A DNA stretch of 34,959 bases, from NCBI GenBank assembly GCA_002084825.1, contig NBMF01000005.1, forward strand, positions 1-34,959. Reading direction: 5' to 3'. This DNA comes from Fusobacteriia bacterium 4572_74 (GTDB taxonomy: Bacteria > Fusobacteriota > Fusobacteriia > Fusobacteriales > Fusobacteriaceae). A program made the translations under genes and the position numbers. Positions 8,641 to 15,775 of this stretch are shown in pieces (the stretch's first letter is position 1; each line of letters opens with the position of its first letter). The notes under the pieces are model-generated. The model saw only the letters and a list, made by a program, of their open reading frames with translations. It was not told where the DNA came from and searched no databases.

Positions 8641-8694
8641 AAAAACAAAAATAGCTGAACAAAACAGAATATGTATATTCCGTTTTGTTCAGCT
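8641..8694 (-). terminator. Leader terminator (possible attenuator) before the glpA-like gene
   Basis: A 20-bp stem with one mismatch (8653-8672 with 8675-8694) is followed on the minus strand by ATTTTTGTTTTT. It lies between a sigma70 promoter (8731-8759) and the glpA-like start, about 40 bases from the ribosome site. It may end mgtC transcripts, but its place downstream of the promoter fits control by antitermination, as with GlpP in Bacillus glpD. Confidence 0.8.
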
Positions 8695-8730
8695 CTCTTC
8701 ATCTCTAGCTTCTATTTAATTTATGCCGTA

Positions 8731-8759
8731 ATTATACACTATAACCTTTATTTTTACAA
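8731..8759 (-). promoter_or_regulatory. Sigma70 promoter of the glpA-like operon
   Basis: Minus strand: TTGTAA (8754-8759), 17 bases, TATAAT (8731-8736). The predicted start lies about 120 bases before the glpA-like ATG, so the transcript has a leader that includes the strong hairpin and U-tract at 8641-8694. Confidence 0.78.
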
Positions 8760-8804
8760 TTTTTTATTTTAAAAATGTATTTTTTCTTATTTTGACTCTT
8801 TTTA

Positions 8805-9521
8805 TTAATTAATCCGAGTCAGACTTATGACCTCTTCAAACTTTCCTATGATATTGAAAAAATATTTTGAGCTGACATATCTAGGCAATGAAAAGTGCAT
8901 TATTTTTTTTATAATAATATTTTCCCCTTCATCTATCTCGCTTATTTTTTTGTCCACCAATATCTTTATATCCTTTTCCTTAGCAATCTCCTTAATTACA
9001 CTCTCTAAGTCGTCACTATGTTCATATTCTAAGATTATTTTTTTTATCTTCCTCTTATCAATAAATGTTGTTTCAAATTTCTTTATTAGATATGACAGGA
9101 ATAGTATCATGACAGAAGCTGGAAGTATAAAGTAATAAAATCCATATCCTATTCCTATCCCTAATACTGCCACCAGCCAAAGAGTTGCTGCAGTAGTAAG
9201 ACCTTTAACCTTATCTCCTCCTGTCATAATTACCCCAGCACCTAAAAATCCTAGCCCTGATATAACTTGTGCTGTTAATCTTGTGGGATCAGCTTTTAGA
9301 CTTGTAATATCTAAACCTACTGCTGCTGTTTTATTAGATATCATAAGTTGGATCACAGATACTATCGCTGCTCCTGCACAGGCCAACATATTTGTCTTCA
9401 TCCCTGCAGGTTTTCCCCTGCTTTTTCTCTCTAACCCAAACAACCCACCAACTACACAGGCTATAAATAATCGAAGCATAAATTCATAAAAATCCATTCC
9501 ATAAAGCGTCATTACCATCAT
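8805..9521 (-). CDS. MgtC/SapB family membrane protein
   Basis: Inner-membrane protein of the MgtC/SapB family, 238 residues. The N-terminal two thirds (about 10-145) has the family pattern: a helix then GGLFGLERKSRGKPAGMKTNML, then QVISGLGFLGAGVIM and GLTTAATLWLVAVLGIGIGYG, with about five membrane segments. The rest (about 155-238) is soluble and ACT-like, as in many family members. Family members are tied to low-magnesium survival and some modulate the F-type ATP synthase; here the role is unknown. Two start ATGs are adjacent; GGGAGTGG lies upstream. It stands alone between the HAD terminator and the glpA-like promoter, with hairpins in the short leader. Confidence 0.9.
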   Translation of the reverse strand: MMVMTLYGMDFYEFMLRLFIACVVGGLFGLERKSRGKPAGMKTNMLACAGAAIVSVIQLMISNKTAAVGLDITSLKADPTRLTAQVISGLGFLGAGVIMTGGDKVKGLTTAATLWLVAVLGIGIGYGFYYFILPASVMILFLSYLIKKFETTFIDKRKIKKIILEYEHSDDLESVIKEIAKEKDIKILVDKKISEIDEGENIIIKKIMHFSLPRYVSSKYFFNIIGKFEEVISLTRIN

Positions 9522-9538
9522 CTATCCACTCCCTGCAC

Positions 9539-9573
9539 GGGCTACCCTAGCCCTAATCTATCCTCAACGGATA
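9539..9573 (-). promoter_or_regulatory. Two small hairpins in the mgtC leader
   Basis: Upstream of the mgtC start the minus strand can form TATCC-GTTGA-GGATA (9559-9573) and GGGCTA-GGG-TAGCCC (9539-9553). This stretch is clearly richer in GC than other gaps in the window. It is too short for a known magnesium M-box, and its function is unknown. Confidence 0.4.
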
Positions 9574-9587
9574 CCATCTACTAAATT

Positions 9588-9627
9588 TTAAAAAAGAAGC
9601 TTTGTATATCCTAATCTACAAAACTTC
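9588..9627 (-). terminator. Intrinsic terminator after the HAD phosphatase gene
   Basis: An 11-bp stem including one G-U pair (9596-9606 with 9617-9627) is followed on the minus strand by TTTTTTAAAA. It lies 11 bases past the HAD stop and ends the glpQ-TRAP-HAD operon. Confidence 0.85.
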
Positions 9628-9637
9628 CTTTTAATTT

Positions 9638-10432
9638 TTATTTTAAATTTTCATATATTGTCTTTACCGATTCAAATATATAGGTCGGTAAAATATTAGA
9701 AGTTTTTACATCTTCTTCTGTAGCTTCCCCTGTAAGCACCAAGATAGAATCTATCCCAGCATTTTCTCCTAACTTCATATCTGTATACAGCCTGTCTCCT
9801 ACCATAATAACATCTTCTGGTTCTAACTTATACTTATCTAAAATAGACTCTATTATAAGTTTATTCGGTTTACCTATAATCTTAGGAGCTACACCTGTAG
9901 CTGCTTCAAACATCTTTATCATAGCACCGGTATCCGGCATACTCTTTCCCATAGGTAAAGGGCATATATAATCTGGATGGGTGGCTAAAAATTCCACTCC
10001 ATCCTTTATATAATCACAGGCTATCCAGATTTTTTCATAGGTTAAAGTGGTATCAAATCCCAATACCACATAGTCTGGATTACAGTTTCTATCTTTAACT
10101 AAAGTAAATCCATTTTCTCTAAACTCAGCCTCTAAATATTCATTTCCTAATAAATAAATTTTAGCTCCTGGTTTAAACTTATTTATGTAGATCCTGGTTG
10201 CTTCACCGGAAGTAAATATCTTATCCTCTTCCACTTCAAATCCCATTTTTTTTAACTTTTCACAATAAACTCCACTGTTTTTAGAAGAATTATTAGTTAA
10301 AAATACAAAGTTCTTTCCTATTTTTTCTATATGTTCTAATAATTCAATAACACCATCTATAAAATGGTCTCCTAAATAGATAGTTCCATCCATATCAAAT
10401 ATAAAGCATTTTTTATTTTTCAATTTACACAT
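9638..10432 (-). CDS. HAD-IIA (NagD-type) sugar or glycerol phosphatase
   Basis: Cytoplasmic haloacid dehalogenase phosphatase of 264 residues. Motif I is FDMDGT with nucleophile D13 and acid-base D15; motif II is FLTNNSS with T46; the lysine is in IGKPNKLII; motif IV is MVGDRLYTDMKLGENAGI. The C2-type cap between motifs II and III and the length place it in the HAD-IIA group (NagD, AraL, phosphoglycolate or glycerol phosphate phosphatases). It is the last gene of the operon, with a 7-base gap after dctM. The GlpQ neighbour makes glycerol phosphate a plausible substrate, but this is context only. Confidence 0.87.
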   Translation of the reverse strand: MCKLKNKKCFIFDMDGTIYLGDHFIDGVIELLEHIEKIGKNFVFLTNNSSKNSGVYCEKLKKMGFEVEEDKIFTSGEATRIYINKFKPGAKIYLLGNEYLEAEFRENGFTLVKDRNCNPDYVVLGFDTTLTYEKIWIACDYIKDGVEFLATHPDYICPLPMGKSMPDTGAMIKMFEAATGVAPKIIGKPNKLIIESILDKYKLEPEDVIMVGDRLYTDMKLGENAGIDSILVLTGEATEEDVKTSNILPTYIFESVKTIYENLK

Positions 10433-10439
10433 AATTCAT

Positions 10440-11726
10440 CTACCCCAGTAAATTTGGTATAAACATAGCTATAGGTGCTGAATAAGTAAGAACCAACAAC
10501 ACTATCATTAAAGCTACTATAAACGGTATTATTTCTTTTACAAAATCATCTAATTTGACGCCGACTATGGTACAGGTCGTAAACATCATAGATCCAAATG
10601 GAGGAGTTATTCCACCAATCATAATATTAACTATTAAGATTACTCCAAAGTGAATAGGATCTATTCCCATACTAGTTACTGCTGGTACTAATAGTGGTGC
10701 CAATATAATAAGCGCTGCTCCACCCTCTATAAACATTCCTATGAATAATAATAAGAAATTTATAATTATTAATAATACAAATTTATTATCTGTAAAATCC
10801 ATCAAAAATGTTGTGATAGATTGAGGTATTCTTTCTAAAGTCAGATAGTAACCAAATACTTTAGCTCCTATAATAAGGAACATAACCGATCCAGTACCAT
10901 ATACTGTATCTTTTAAAATAATTGGGATATGTCTAAACTTTAGTTTTTTATATACAAATGTTCCTATTACTACACAAAATAATACGGCCATTCCTCCTGC
11001 TTCTGTAGGAGTGAATAGACCAAAACGCATTCCTAATATAATACCAAATGGAATTAATAATGCCCAAATAGAATCTTTAAACTGGATAGCTATCTCCTTA
11101 GGAGTCGCCATTTTATCTCTTGATGGTAAATACCCTCTTTTTTTAGAGATTATATGAACAGTTATCATAAGTGCTAATGTCATCAATATCCCAGGTGTAT
11201 ATCCTGCCAAAAACATCCTTGATACAGATACATTGGCTATCAATGCATAGATAATCAAGTTTGTTCCAGGTGGTATTACTGGACTGACAGAAGATGAAGC
11301 TGCCGTTACTGCTGCTGAAAAGGGGGCACTAAACCCTCTTTTTCTCATTTCTGGTACTAATATTTTGGATTGCATAGCTGCATCTGCATTAGCAGATCCT
11401 GAAATACCACCCATCATCATACTTAAAACTACATTTACCTGAGCTAATCCACCGGCCATATGGCCTGCTAATACTTCTGCCATTGCCATCAAACTATTAC
11501 TGATTCCAGAATAGTTCATTACCGATCCTACCATTATAAAAAACGGTACTGCTAGATATGGAAACGATTCGATAGATGTTACATATCTTTGCATGATCAT
11601 GTTCATTGACATAATATTATCTACGAAGATAAAATAATACATCGATGCACCCATTAATGCAAAGGCTATCGGTATGTTTAAAAAAAACAATATAAATAAA
11701 ATTATTATTGGATAAAAACCTTCCAC
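10440..11726 (-). CDS. dctM: TRAP transporter large permease DctM
   Basis: Large membrane subunit of a tripartite ATP-independent periplasmic transporter, which uses the sodium or proton gradient to import a solute delivered by a DctP binding protein. The 428 residues are nearly all hydrophobic helices (about 12) and have the normal length. Family segments include GGISGSANADAAMQSKILVPEM and the mirrored MIGGITPPFGSMMFTTC near the C-terminus. The start is GTG, with AGGAAGTGAG upstream; no ATG is available nearby. It lies 24 bases after dctQ and is followed by the HAD phosphatase. Confidence 0.94.
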   Translation of the reverse strand: MEGFYPIIILFILFFLNIPIAFALMGASMYYFIFVDNIMSMNMIMQRYVTSIESFPYLAVPFFIMVGSVMNYSGISNSLMAMAEVLAGHMAGGLAQVNVVLSMMMGGISGSANADAAMQSKILVPEMRKRGFSAPFSAAVTAASSSVSPVIPPGTNLIIYALIANVSVSRMFLAGYTPGILMTLALMITVHIISKKRGYLPSRDKMATPKEIAIQFKDSIWALLIPFGIILGMRFGLFTPTEAGGMAVLFCVVIGTFVYKKLKFRHIPIILKDTVYGTGSVMFLIIGAKVFGYYLTLERIPQSITTFLMDFTDNKFVLLIIINFLLLFIGMFIEGGAALIILAPLLVPAVTSMGIDPIHFGVILIVNIMIGGITPPFGSMMFTTCTIVGVKLDDFVKEIIPFIVALMIVLLVLTYSAPIAMFIPNLLG

Positions 11727-11750
11727 TTTCTCACTTCCTTTTCGACTAAA

Positions 11751-12233
11751 TTATTTTTTTTCTATTTTTCTTTGCTCATCCATAAATAAAATTATATCTT
11801 TGACCAAAAATTCTAATGAATAGAAAGACATCAATCCGAATGAAACTACTATAGATGAGTTGATATATACGTAAGATATCTCTAATGCCGCAGTAATCTT
11901 ATCTGACTCTATTGTATAATTGTAACTCAAGTAAAATAGAGTTGTAGTTAAAACAAATAAAAAACTATAGATTATTAATTCTAAAACCCTTCTTCCTTTA
12001 AATGGAAGTGCTTGTGTTAAAACTTCTACCCCTATCAACGCTTTTTCTTTATATGATGCTGTAGCTCCTAAAAATACAGTCCATATAAAACATCCTACCG
12101 ATACCTCTTCAATCCAAGCAAATTGAATTCCAAAACCATATCTTAAAATAACGTTCGTTATTACAGATAGCACTGTTACACTTATCGTTATACTTCCCAG
12201 AATTGTTTCTATATTTCTAAAGAAATTTTTCAT
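11751..12233 (-). CDS. dctQ: TRAP transporter small permease DctQ
   Basis: Small membrane subunit of the TRAP transporter, which holds the binding protein and large subunit together. It has four membrane helices and the family segments NVILRYGFGI, WIEEVSVGCFIWTVFLGATASYKEKALIGVEVL. The start chosen here is the ATG giving MKNFFRN, 160 residues, which fits the family N-terminus and has GGGGTGG three bases upstream. The reading frame stays open to an in-frame ATG four codons earlier and a TTG six codons earlier, so the start is uncertain by a few residues. A structured gap separates it from dctP. Confidence 0.9.
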   Translation of the reverse strand: MKNFFRNIETILGSITISVTVLSVITNVILRYGFGIQFAWIEEVSVGCFIWTVFLGATASYKEKALIGVEVLTQALPFKGRRVLELIIYSFLFVLTTTLFYLSYNYTIESDKITAALEISYVYINSSIVVSFGLMSFYSLEFLVKDIILFMDEQRKIEKK

Positions 12234-12250
12234 ATTCCACCCCATATTCA

Positions 12251-12323
12251 ATTATCTTTAATATATATAAGATAATCGTGAACAGTCGGTGATAAATTCC
12301 TACCACAACTAGTCACGATTATC
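12251..12323 (-). promoter_or_regulatory. Competing stem-loops between dctP and dctQ
   Basis: On the minus strand GATAATCGTGA pairs perfectly with TCACGATTATC (11 bp, 31-base loop; 12271-12281 with 12313-12323). The ATTATCTT that follows can instead pair with AAGATAAT right before dctQ. The two structures share bases and exclude each other. No U-tract follows, so it is probably an mRNA stability or translation control element, not a terminator. Confidence 0.6.
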
Positions 12324-12357
12324 GAATTATATCTTTAATTTTTTGATTCTTTTCTTA

Positions 12358-13229
12358 TTATTTAGCTCTGATTACTTTTAATTCTTTTTGAATTTCATCA
12401 TAAATTCCAGGAGTCCACTTAGGGAATTTAGAGAATACTTTAGCTGTTTCTACATTGAATGCAGGTAGATCTACCTCATTAAATTTAACTCCTAATTCTT
12501 CTAACTTAAAGTTAAAGAAACATTTTTTCTAACTTCATATATTTTAGTTCCATAGATAGTCATAAGAGATCCTTCTAACCCATCTACGACACCTTGTTGA
12601 ATTCCGCTATATACTTCTGTAAATGGTAATGGAGTAGCATTGGCTCCCATTGCATCTAATGTATACATATATAATTGACTGTTTGGTACTCTTATTTTTA
12701 ATCCTTTAAGATCTGCAGGAGTCTTAACTACTTTATCTGTTAACATACTTCTGAATCCAAATAAGTAATCTAAAGATAATACTTTGATTCCTTTTTCATC
12801 TGCTTTATCTTTTAATTTTTTTACTAAATCTGATTGAGTCATTGCTAAATATTCATCAAAACTCTTGTATAACATAGGTCCATTGATAGCATTAAAATCA
12901 GGTACATAGTCTCCTAAGAAATTAAGTCCGTCTACTGATATCCAGTTTGCTCCACTAACTACTTGTTCCATACTATCTTTTCCAATTGGTAATTGTCCAC
13001 CAGCGTATACTTGGATCTCAATATTACCATTAGATCTTTCTTTAATCTTTTCAGCTACTCTTACCAATGATTTAGCTGTTTGTTCATCTTGTACAAATTT
13101 AGTACTTAACTTAATAACTACATTCTTTTCGCCACTTTCTGTTGCTGCTGGTTTTTCTTTTTTTCCACAACTAACAAATAACATAGTAGCCGCTATTAAC
13201 AACATTAACATTTTTAAAACTTTCTTCAT
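12358..13229 (-). pseudogene. dctP: TRAP transporter substrate-binding lipoprotein DctP, disrupted
   Basis: Periplasmic solute-binding subunit of the TRAP transporter, broken near its 3' end. The first 240 codons are intact: a lipoprotein signal with C21 (LFVSCGKK), then the DctP fold with GLKIRVP (R180, the family arginine that binds a substrate carboxylate) and LPFTEVYSGIQQGVVDGLEG. After KNVSLT the frame runs into LS and a stop at 12501-12503. From 12507 another frame encodes KLEELGVKFNEVDLPAF...VIRAK, which is the normal C-terminal end of DctP. The two parts add up to about 289 residues against 325-340 for the family, so some 40-45 codons are missing at the joint together with a frame change. 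It could be a real deletion or an assembly fault. Confidence 0.85.
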
Positions 13230-13286
13230 TTTTTCCCCCCTATTATCTAATTTTTTATTTTAATAAAATATTTCTTATTAACAAAT

Positions 13287-14375
13287 TTATTTATTTAAGA
13301 AGTTTACTGCTTTATCAGTAAAGTCTGTAAATACTCCATCTACTCCAACTTCATTATAAAATATATCCAGCATATCTTCAAAATCCGATGCATATGCAGG
13401 TATTCTTCCTTCATCTAATCTAAATGTATAAGGATGTACTTCCATTCCAAATTTATGAGCATCACTTACCATATTTGTAATAACTAAATGATCTTTTGTA
13501 GATTCATTTGTTACAAGCATTGGTTTCCAAGGACCTATTCCATCAGCATATTGAGATATTTTTTCCATTCCACCATCTTCAAACATCCAATCATAGTCAT
13601 AAGGAACTGCTTTTCCACCTTCGTATACCATAGTTTCATTCCAGCTAGTTTCTGCTATTAATTGTATTAATTTTACATCCATACCAAATTTTGGTAATAA
13701 TTCTGTCTTTAAACGCACAACTTCATTAGGGTCAAAGCATTGTAAATAAACTAAATCACTTTTTTTAGTATAACCGTATTTTTTAAGAACTTTTAATACA
13801 GCAACACTTATATCTTTTCCTTCATTTCTATGAAACCAAGGTGCTTTGATCTCTGGATAAATTCCAATGTTTTTACCTGTACTTTTATTTAATCCTTGGA
13901 TCAATTCAATTTCTTCAGCTAAAGTATGAACTTTAAAAGTTGATTTCCAAATTGGAAATCTTTCAGGGAATCCTGCTACTGTTTTTCCATCTTTAACATT
14001 AAACCCTTCAGTCATTTTAAGACCTTTTATCTCTTTCAATGTGAAGTCAATAGCATAATATCTACCATCTTCTCTCTTTCTATTTGGATAAGCTGTTGCT
14101 ACGTTAGTTACTCTATCTAAATAATGATCATGTAATACTACTAATTTATCATCCTTCGTCATAACTACATCTTGTTCGATATAATCTGCTCCCATTGCAT
14201 ATGCCATAGATTTTGCTGCCATACTATGTTCAGGAAGATAACCACTAGCCCCTCTATGAGCTACTACAATTTTCTTTGTTTCTTTTGTGTTTTCCATTTT
14301 TTTCTGTCCTGCAACATTCGTAGTGCTACACCCCACTAATGCCAATACTAATAATAAACCAATTATTTTTTTCAT
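13287..14375 (-). CDS. glpQ: Glycerophosphodiester phosphodiesterase lipoprotein
   Basis: Envelope enzyme that splits glycerophosphodiesters (such as glycerophosphocholine or glycerophosphoethanolamine) into glycerol-3-phosphate and an alcohol. The signal ends in a perfect lipobox LVGC with lipid-bearing C16. The GDPD domain follows: VAHRGASGYLPEHS (H40, R41, E49), IEQDVVMTKDDKLVVLHDH (E67, D69, H82). At 362 residues, and with the long insertion of the GlpQ/protein D type, it resembles periplasmic GlpQ rather than short cytosolic UgpQ. GAGGGGGAGAG stands before the ATG. It begins the operon with dctP-dctQ-dctM-HAD, and a 240-base leader with a terminator-like hairpin lies upstream. Confidence 0.93.
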   Translation of the reverse strand: MKKIIGLLLVLALVGCSTTNVAGQKKMENTKETKKIVVAHRGASGYLPEHSMAAKSMAYAMGADYIEQDVVMTKDDKLVVLHDHYLDRVTNVATAYPNRKREDGRYYAIDFTLKEIKGLKMTEGFNVKDGKTVAGFPERFPIWKSTFKVHTLAEEIELIQGLNKSTGKNIGIYPEIKAPWFHRNEGKDISVAVLKVLKKYGYTKKSDLVYLQCFDPNEVVRLKTELLPKFGMDVKLIQLIAETSWNETMVYEGGKAVPYDYDWMFEDGGMEKISQYADGIGPWKPMLVTNESTKDHLVITNMVSDAHKFGMEVHPYTFRLDEGRIPAYASDFEDMLDIFYNEVGVDGVFTDFTDKAVNFLNK

Positions 14376-14521
14376 CTCTCCCCCTCGATATAATGTAATA
14401 AATAATTATCTTTTCATAAAACCAATATAATTCTGATTGTTTTCAACATTTTTCTTTCTGACTCTCTTTAACAACTGATATTTTAACGTTTTTATGAAAT
14501 TAATAATTTTTCGGCAAAAAT

Positions 14522-14577
14522 AAAAAAAAAGGTTATTAAAAAGAAATCGTATGCAACCACACAATCCGTCATAACCT
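14522..14577 (-). terminator. Leader terminator or small RNA end upstream of glpQ
   Basis: On the minus strand AGGTTAT (14571-14577) pairs with ATAACCT (14530-14536). Inside, ATTGTGT and ATACGAT can pair with two wobble pairs. A run of nine T follows directly. It lies about 40 bases downstream of a sigma70 promoter and 145 bases before glpQ, so it is either an attenuator of the glpQ operon or the end of a small RNA of about 100 bases. Confidence 0.65.
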
Positions 14578-14620
14578 GAACTCTATTTACTCTAGGTGTA
14601 TTTATTTTTGTCTTATATTA

Positions 14621-14649
14621 AGAATATGACATATATATTAAAAAGTCAA
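14621..14649 (-). promoter_or_regulatory. Sigma70 promoter upstream of glpQ
   Basis: Minus strand: TTGACT (14644-14649), 17 bases, TATTCT (14621-14626). It points toward glpQ, and the hairpin with U-tract at 14522-14577 follows it. Confidence 0.65.
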
Positions 14650-14751
14650 GAAAATTGTTCATTTTAATTAATATATAGTGTTTTTTTTTAAAACGTTTTA
14701 CTTTGTTTTGGGTCTTTAAATTGATTTTCATTATAAAAATCAATTTTTATA

Positions 14752-14780
14752 ATATAAAAAACCACCTTTGAGGTGGTTTT
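14752..14780 (-). terminator. Intrinsic terminator after the lipoprotein gene
   Basis: A perfect 10-bp stem AAAACCACCT/AGGTGGTTTT with a 3-base loop (14758-14780) is followed on the minus strand by TTTTTTATATTAT. It ends the yajC-lipoprotein unit, 7 bases past the stop. Confidence 0.9.
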
Positions 14781-14786
14781 AATTTT

Positions 14787-15302
14787 TTATTTCTTTTTAA
14801 ATACAAATATTGCTGCTACTGCTACTAATATAGCTCCTAAAATTCCAAAAAGAGTTTTATTACTGCTACTCTCTTCAGCTGGAGTTTCTACTTTTACAAC
14901 TTTAGTCTCAGTTTCTGTTTTGGCTATTTGTTTATCTACATCTGTATCTACAGTTTCATCTACAGATGTCTCCATCACTACTTCCACTGGAGCTAATTTT
15001 TCCTCTACATCTATTTCTTTCTCAACAGGTTCAGGAGTATATTTAATTTGTTTTACCGACTTTTTCATCAATTTTTTTACCGGTTCTGACACCAACTTAT
15101 AGTCTTTATCAGTTAAAACTGGCTTTTCAATTTCTACCTTAGCTACTTCAGTTGTTTCTACTACAGTTTTTTCTACAGGTACTACACTTTCATCCTTAAC
15201 TACTGCTACTTCCACTACAGTTTCTTTTTTTACCGTTTGATCTTTATTAGAGCAACTTATCAATACTCCTGTTATAACTAAAATCAACATTATCTTCTTC
15301 AT
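14787..15302 (-). CDS. Unknown lipoprotein with a C-terminal membrane helix
   Basis: Family not recognised. The 171 residues start with a lipoprotein signal (lipobox LISC, C17), continue with about 125 residues of charged, Val-, Glu- and Lys-rich sequence with many VE, TE and VK steps and almost no aromatic residues, and end with SSSNKTLFGILGAIL...KKK, a single membrane helix at about 148-168 with a basic tail. A protein anchored by lipid at one end and by a helix at the other could lie along one membrane or bridge two. The middle is probably extended or coiled. AAGGAGGT lies upstream of the ATG. It is 35 bases after yajC, so it may share its promoter. Confidence 0.75.
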   Translation of the reverse strand: MKKIMLILVITGVLISCSNKDQTVKKETVVEVAVVKDESVVPVEKTVVETTEVAKVEIEKPVLTDKDYKLVSEPVKKLMKKSVKQIKYTPEPVEKEIDVEEKLAPVEVVMETSVDETVDTDVDKQIAKTETETKVVKVETPAEESSSNKTLFGILGAILVAVAAIFVFKKK

Positions 15303-15337
15303 GATCGACCTCCTTTTATTAGAATTATTCTCAATTA

Positions 15338-15640
15338 TTACAATACTTTTCTTATGGAATCTTTTACAAAAGTAAGTCTAACTCCTTTGTCTACTCTGAT
15401 CACAATATATTGATCACTTACAGATACAACTTCGCCCTTGATTCCCCCAGAAGTTATAACATCTTTTCCAGGTTGTAAGGCATCTACCATCTCATCATGT
15501 TTTTTTTGTTTCTTTTTATTCGGTCTAATTAAAAACAAATAAAAAATCCCCCCCCATATAATAAGTGTTATTGCCATTCCTGTGTAACTAGATGTTTTTC
15601 CTGTTTGATCCGCTCCAAAAGCTAAAAAATTACTAAACAT
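15338..15640 (-). CDS. yajC: Preprotein translocase subunit YajC
   Basis: Small inner-membrane partner of SecDF in the Sec translocase. The 100 residues have one N-terminal helix (MAITLIIWGGIFYLFLIRP) followed by NKKKQKKHDEM and the family core LQPGKDVITSGGIKGEVVSV. The start chosen is the ATG giving MFSNFLAFG, with AAAGGAG nine bases upstream; the frame stays open 18 codons further but that extension has no ribosome site and is not family-like. It is transcribed toward the lipoprotein gene. secD and secF are not in the window. Confidence 0.93.
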   Translation of the reverse strand: MFSNFLAFGADQTGKTSSYTGMAITLIIWGGIFYLFLIRPNKKKQKKHDEMVDALQPGKDVITSGGIKGEVVSVSDQYIVIRVDKGVRLTFVKDSIRKVL

Positions 15641-15674
15641 ATCATACTCCTTTTTATTAAATTTAATTATATAA

Positions 15675-15683
15675 AGTATAGCA
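15675..15683 (-). promoter_or_regulatory. Extended -10 promoter of yajC
   Basis: Minus strand TGCTATACT is a TGn extended -10 box, about 35 bases before the yajC start and just after the dnaJ terminator. The -35 region is only AT-rich. Confidence 0.5.
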
Positions 15684-15732
15684 CTATATTTCACATTTTT
15701 AAAATTTTTTTTATACTCTCACTCAGGTATAC

Positions 15733-15763
15733 AAAAAAAGAGAAGATTTCCTTCTCCTTTTTT
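15733..15763 (-). terminator. Intrinsic terminator after dnaJ
   Basis: GAGAAG (15740-15745) pairs with CTTCTC (15751-15756), and A-T pairs extend the stem. Seven T follow on the minus strand. It closes the heat-shock cluster. Confidence 0.85.
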
Positions 15764-15775
15764 TATTTTTTATCT

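Larger units (their letters stand above)
14376..14786 (-). other. 411-base gap: glpQ leader and upstream terminator
   Basis: No gene is seen here. From right to left on the minus strand it holds the terminator of the lipoprotein gene (14752-14780), an 11-bp hairpin AAATTGATTTT/AAAATCAATTT (14718-14746), a sigma70 promoter (14621-14649), a terminator-like hairpin (14522-14577) and an AT-rich 140-base run to glpQ. Confidence 0.75.

Noticed and set aside
14683-14700. AAAACGTTTT palindrome upstream of glpQ, similar to a catabolite response (cre) site
   Set aside because: It is AT-rich with only the central CG fixed, misses the outer TG/CA of the cre consensus, and CcpA control is not established in Fusobacteriota.
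15641-15694. Eighteen-codon N-terminal extension of YajC
   Set aside because: No ribosome site, overlaps the extended -10 promoter, and the shorter form fits the family.
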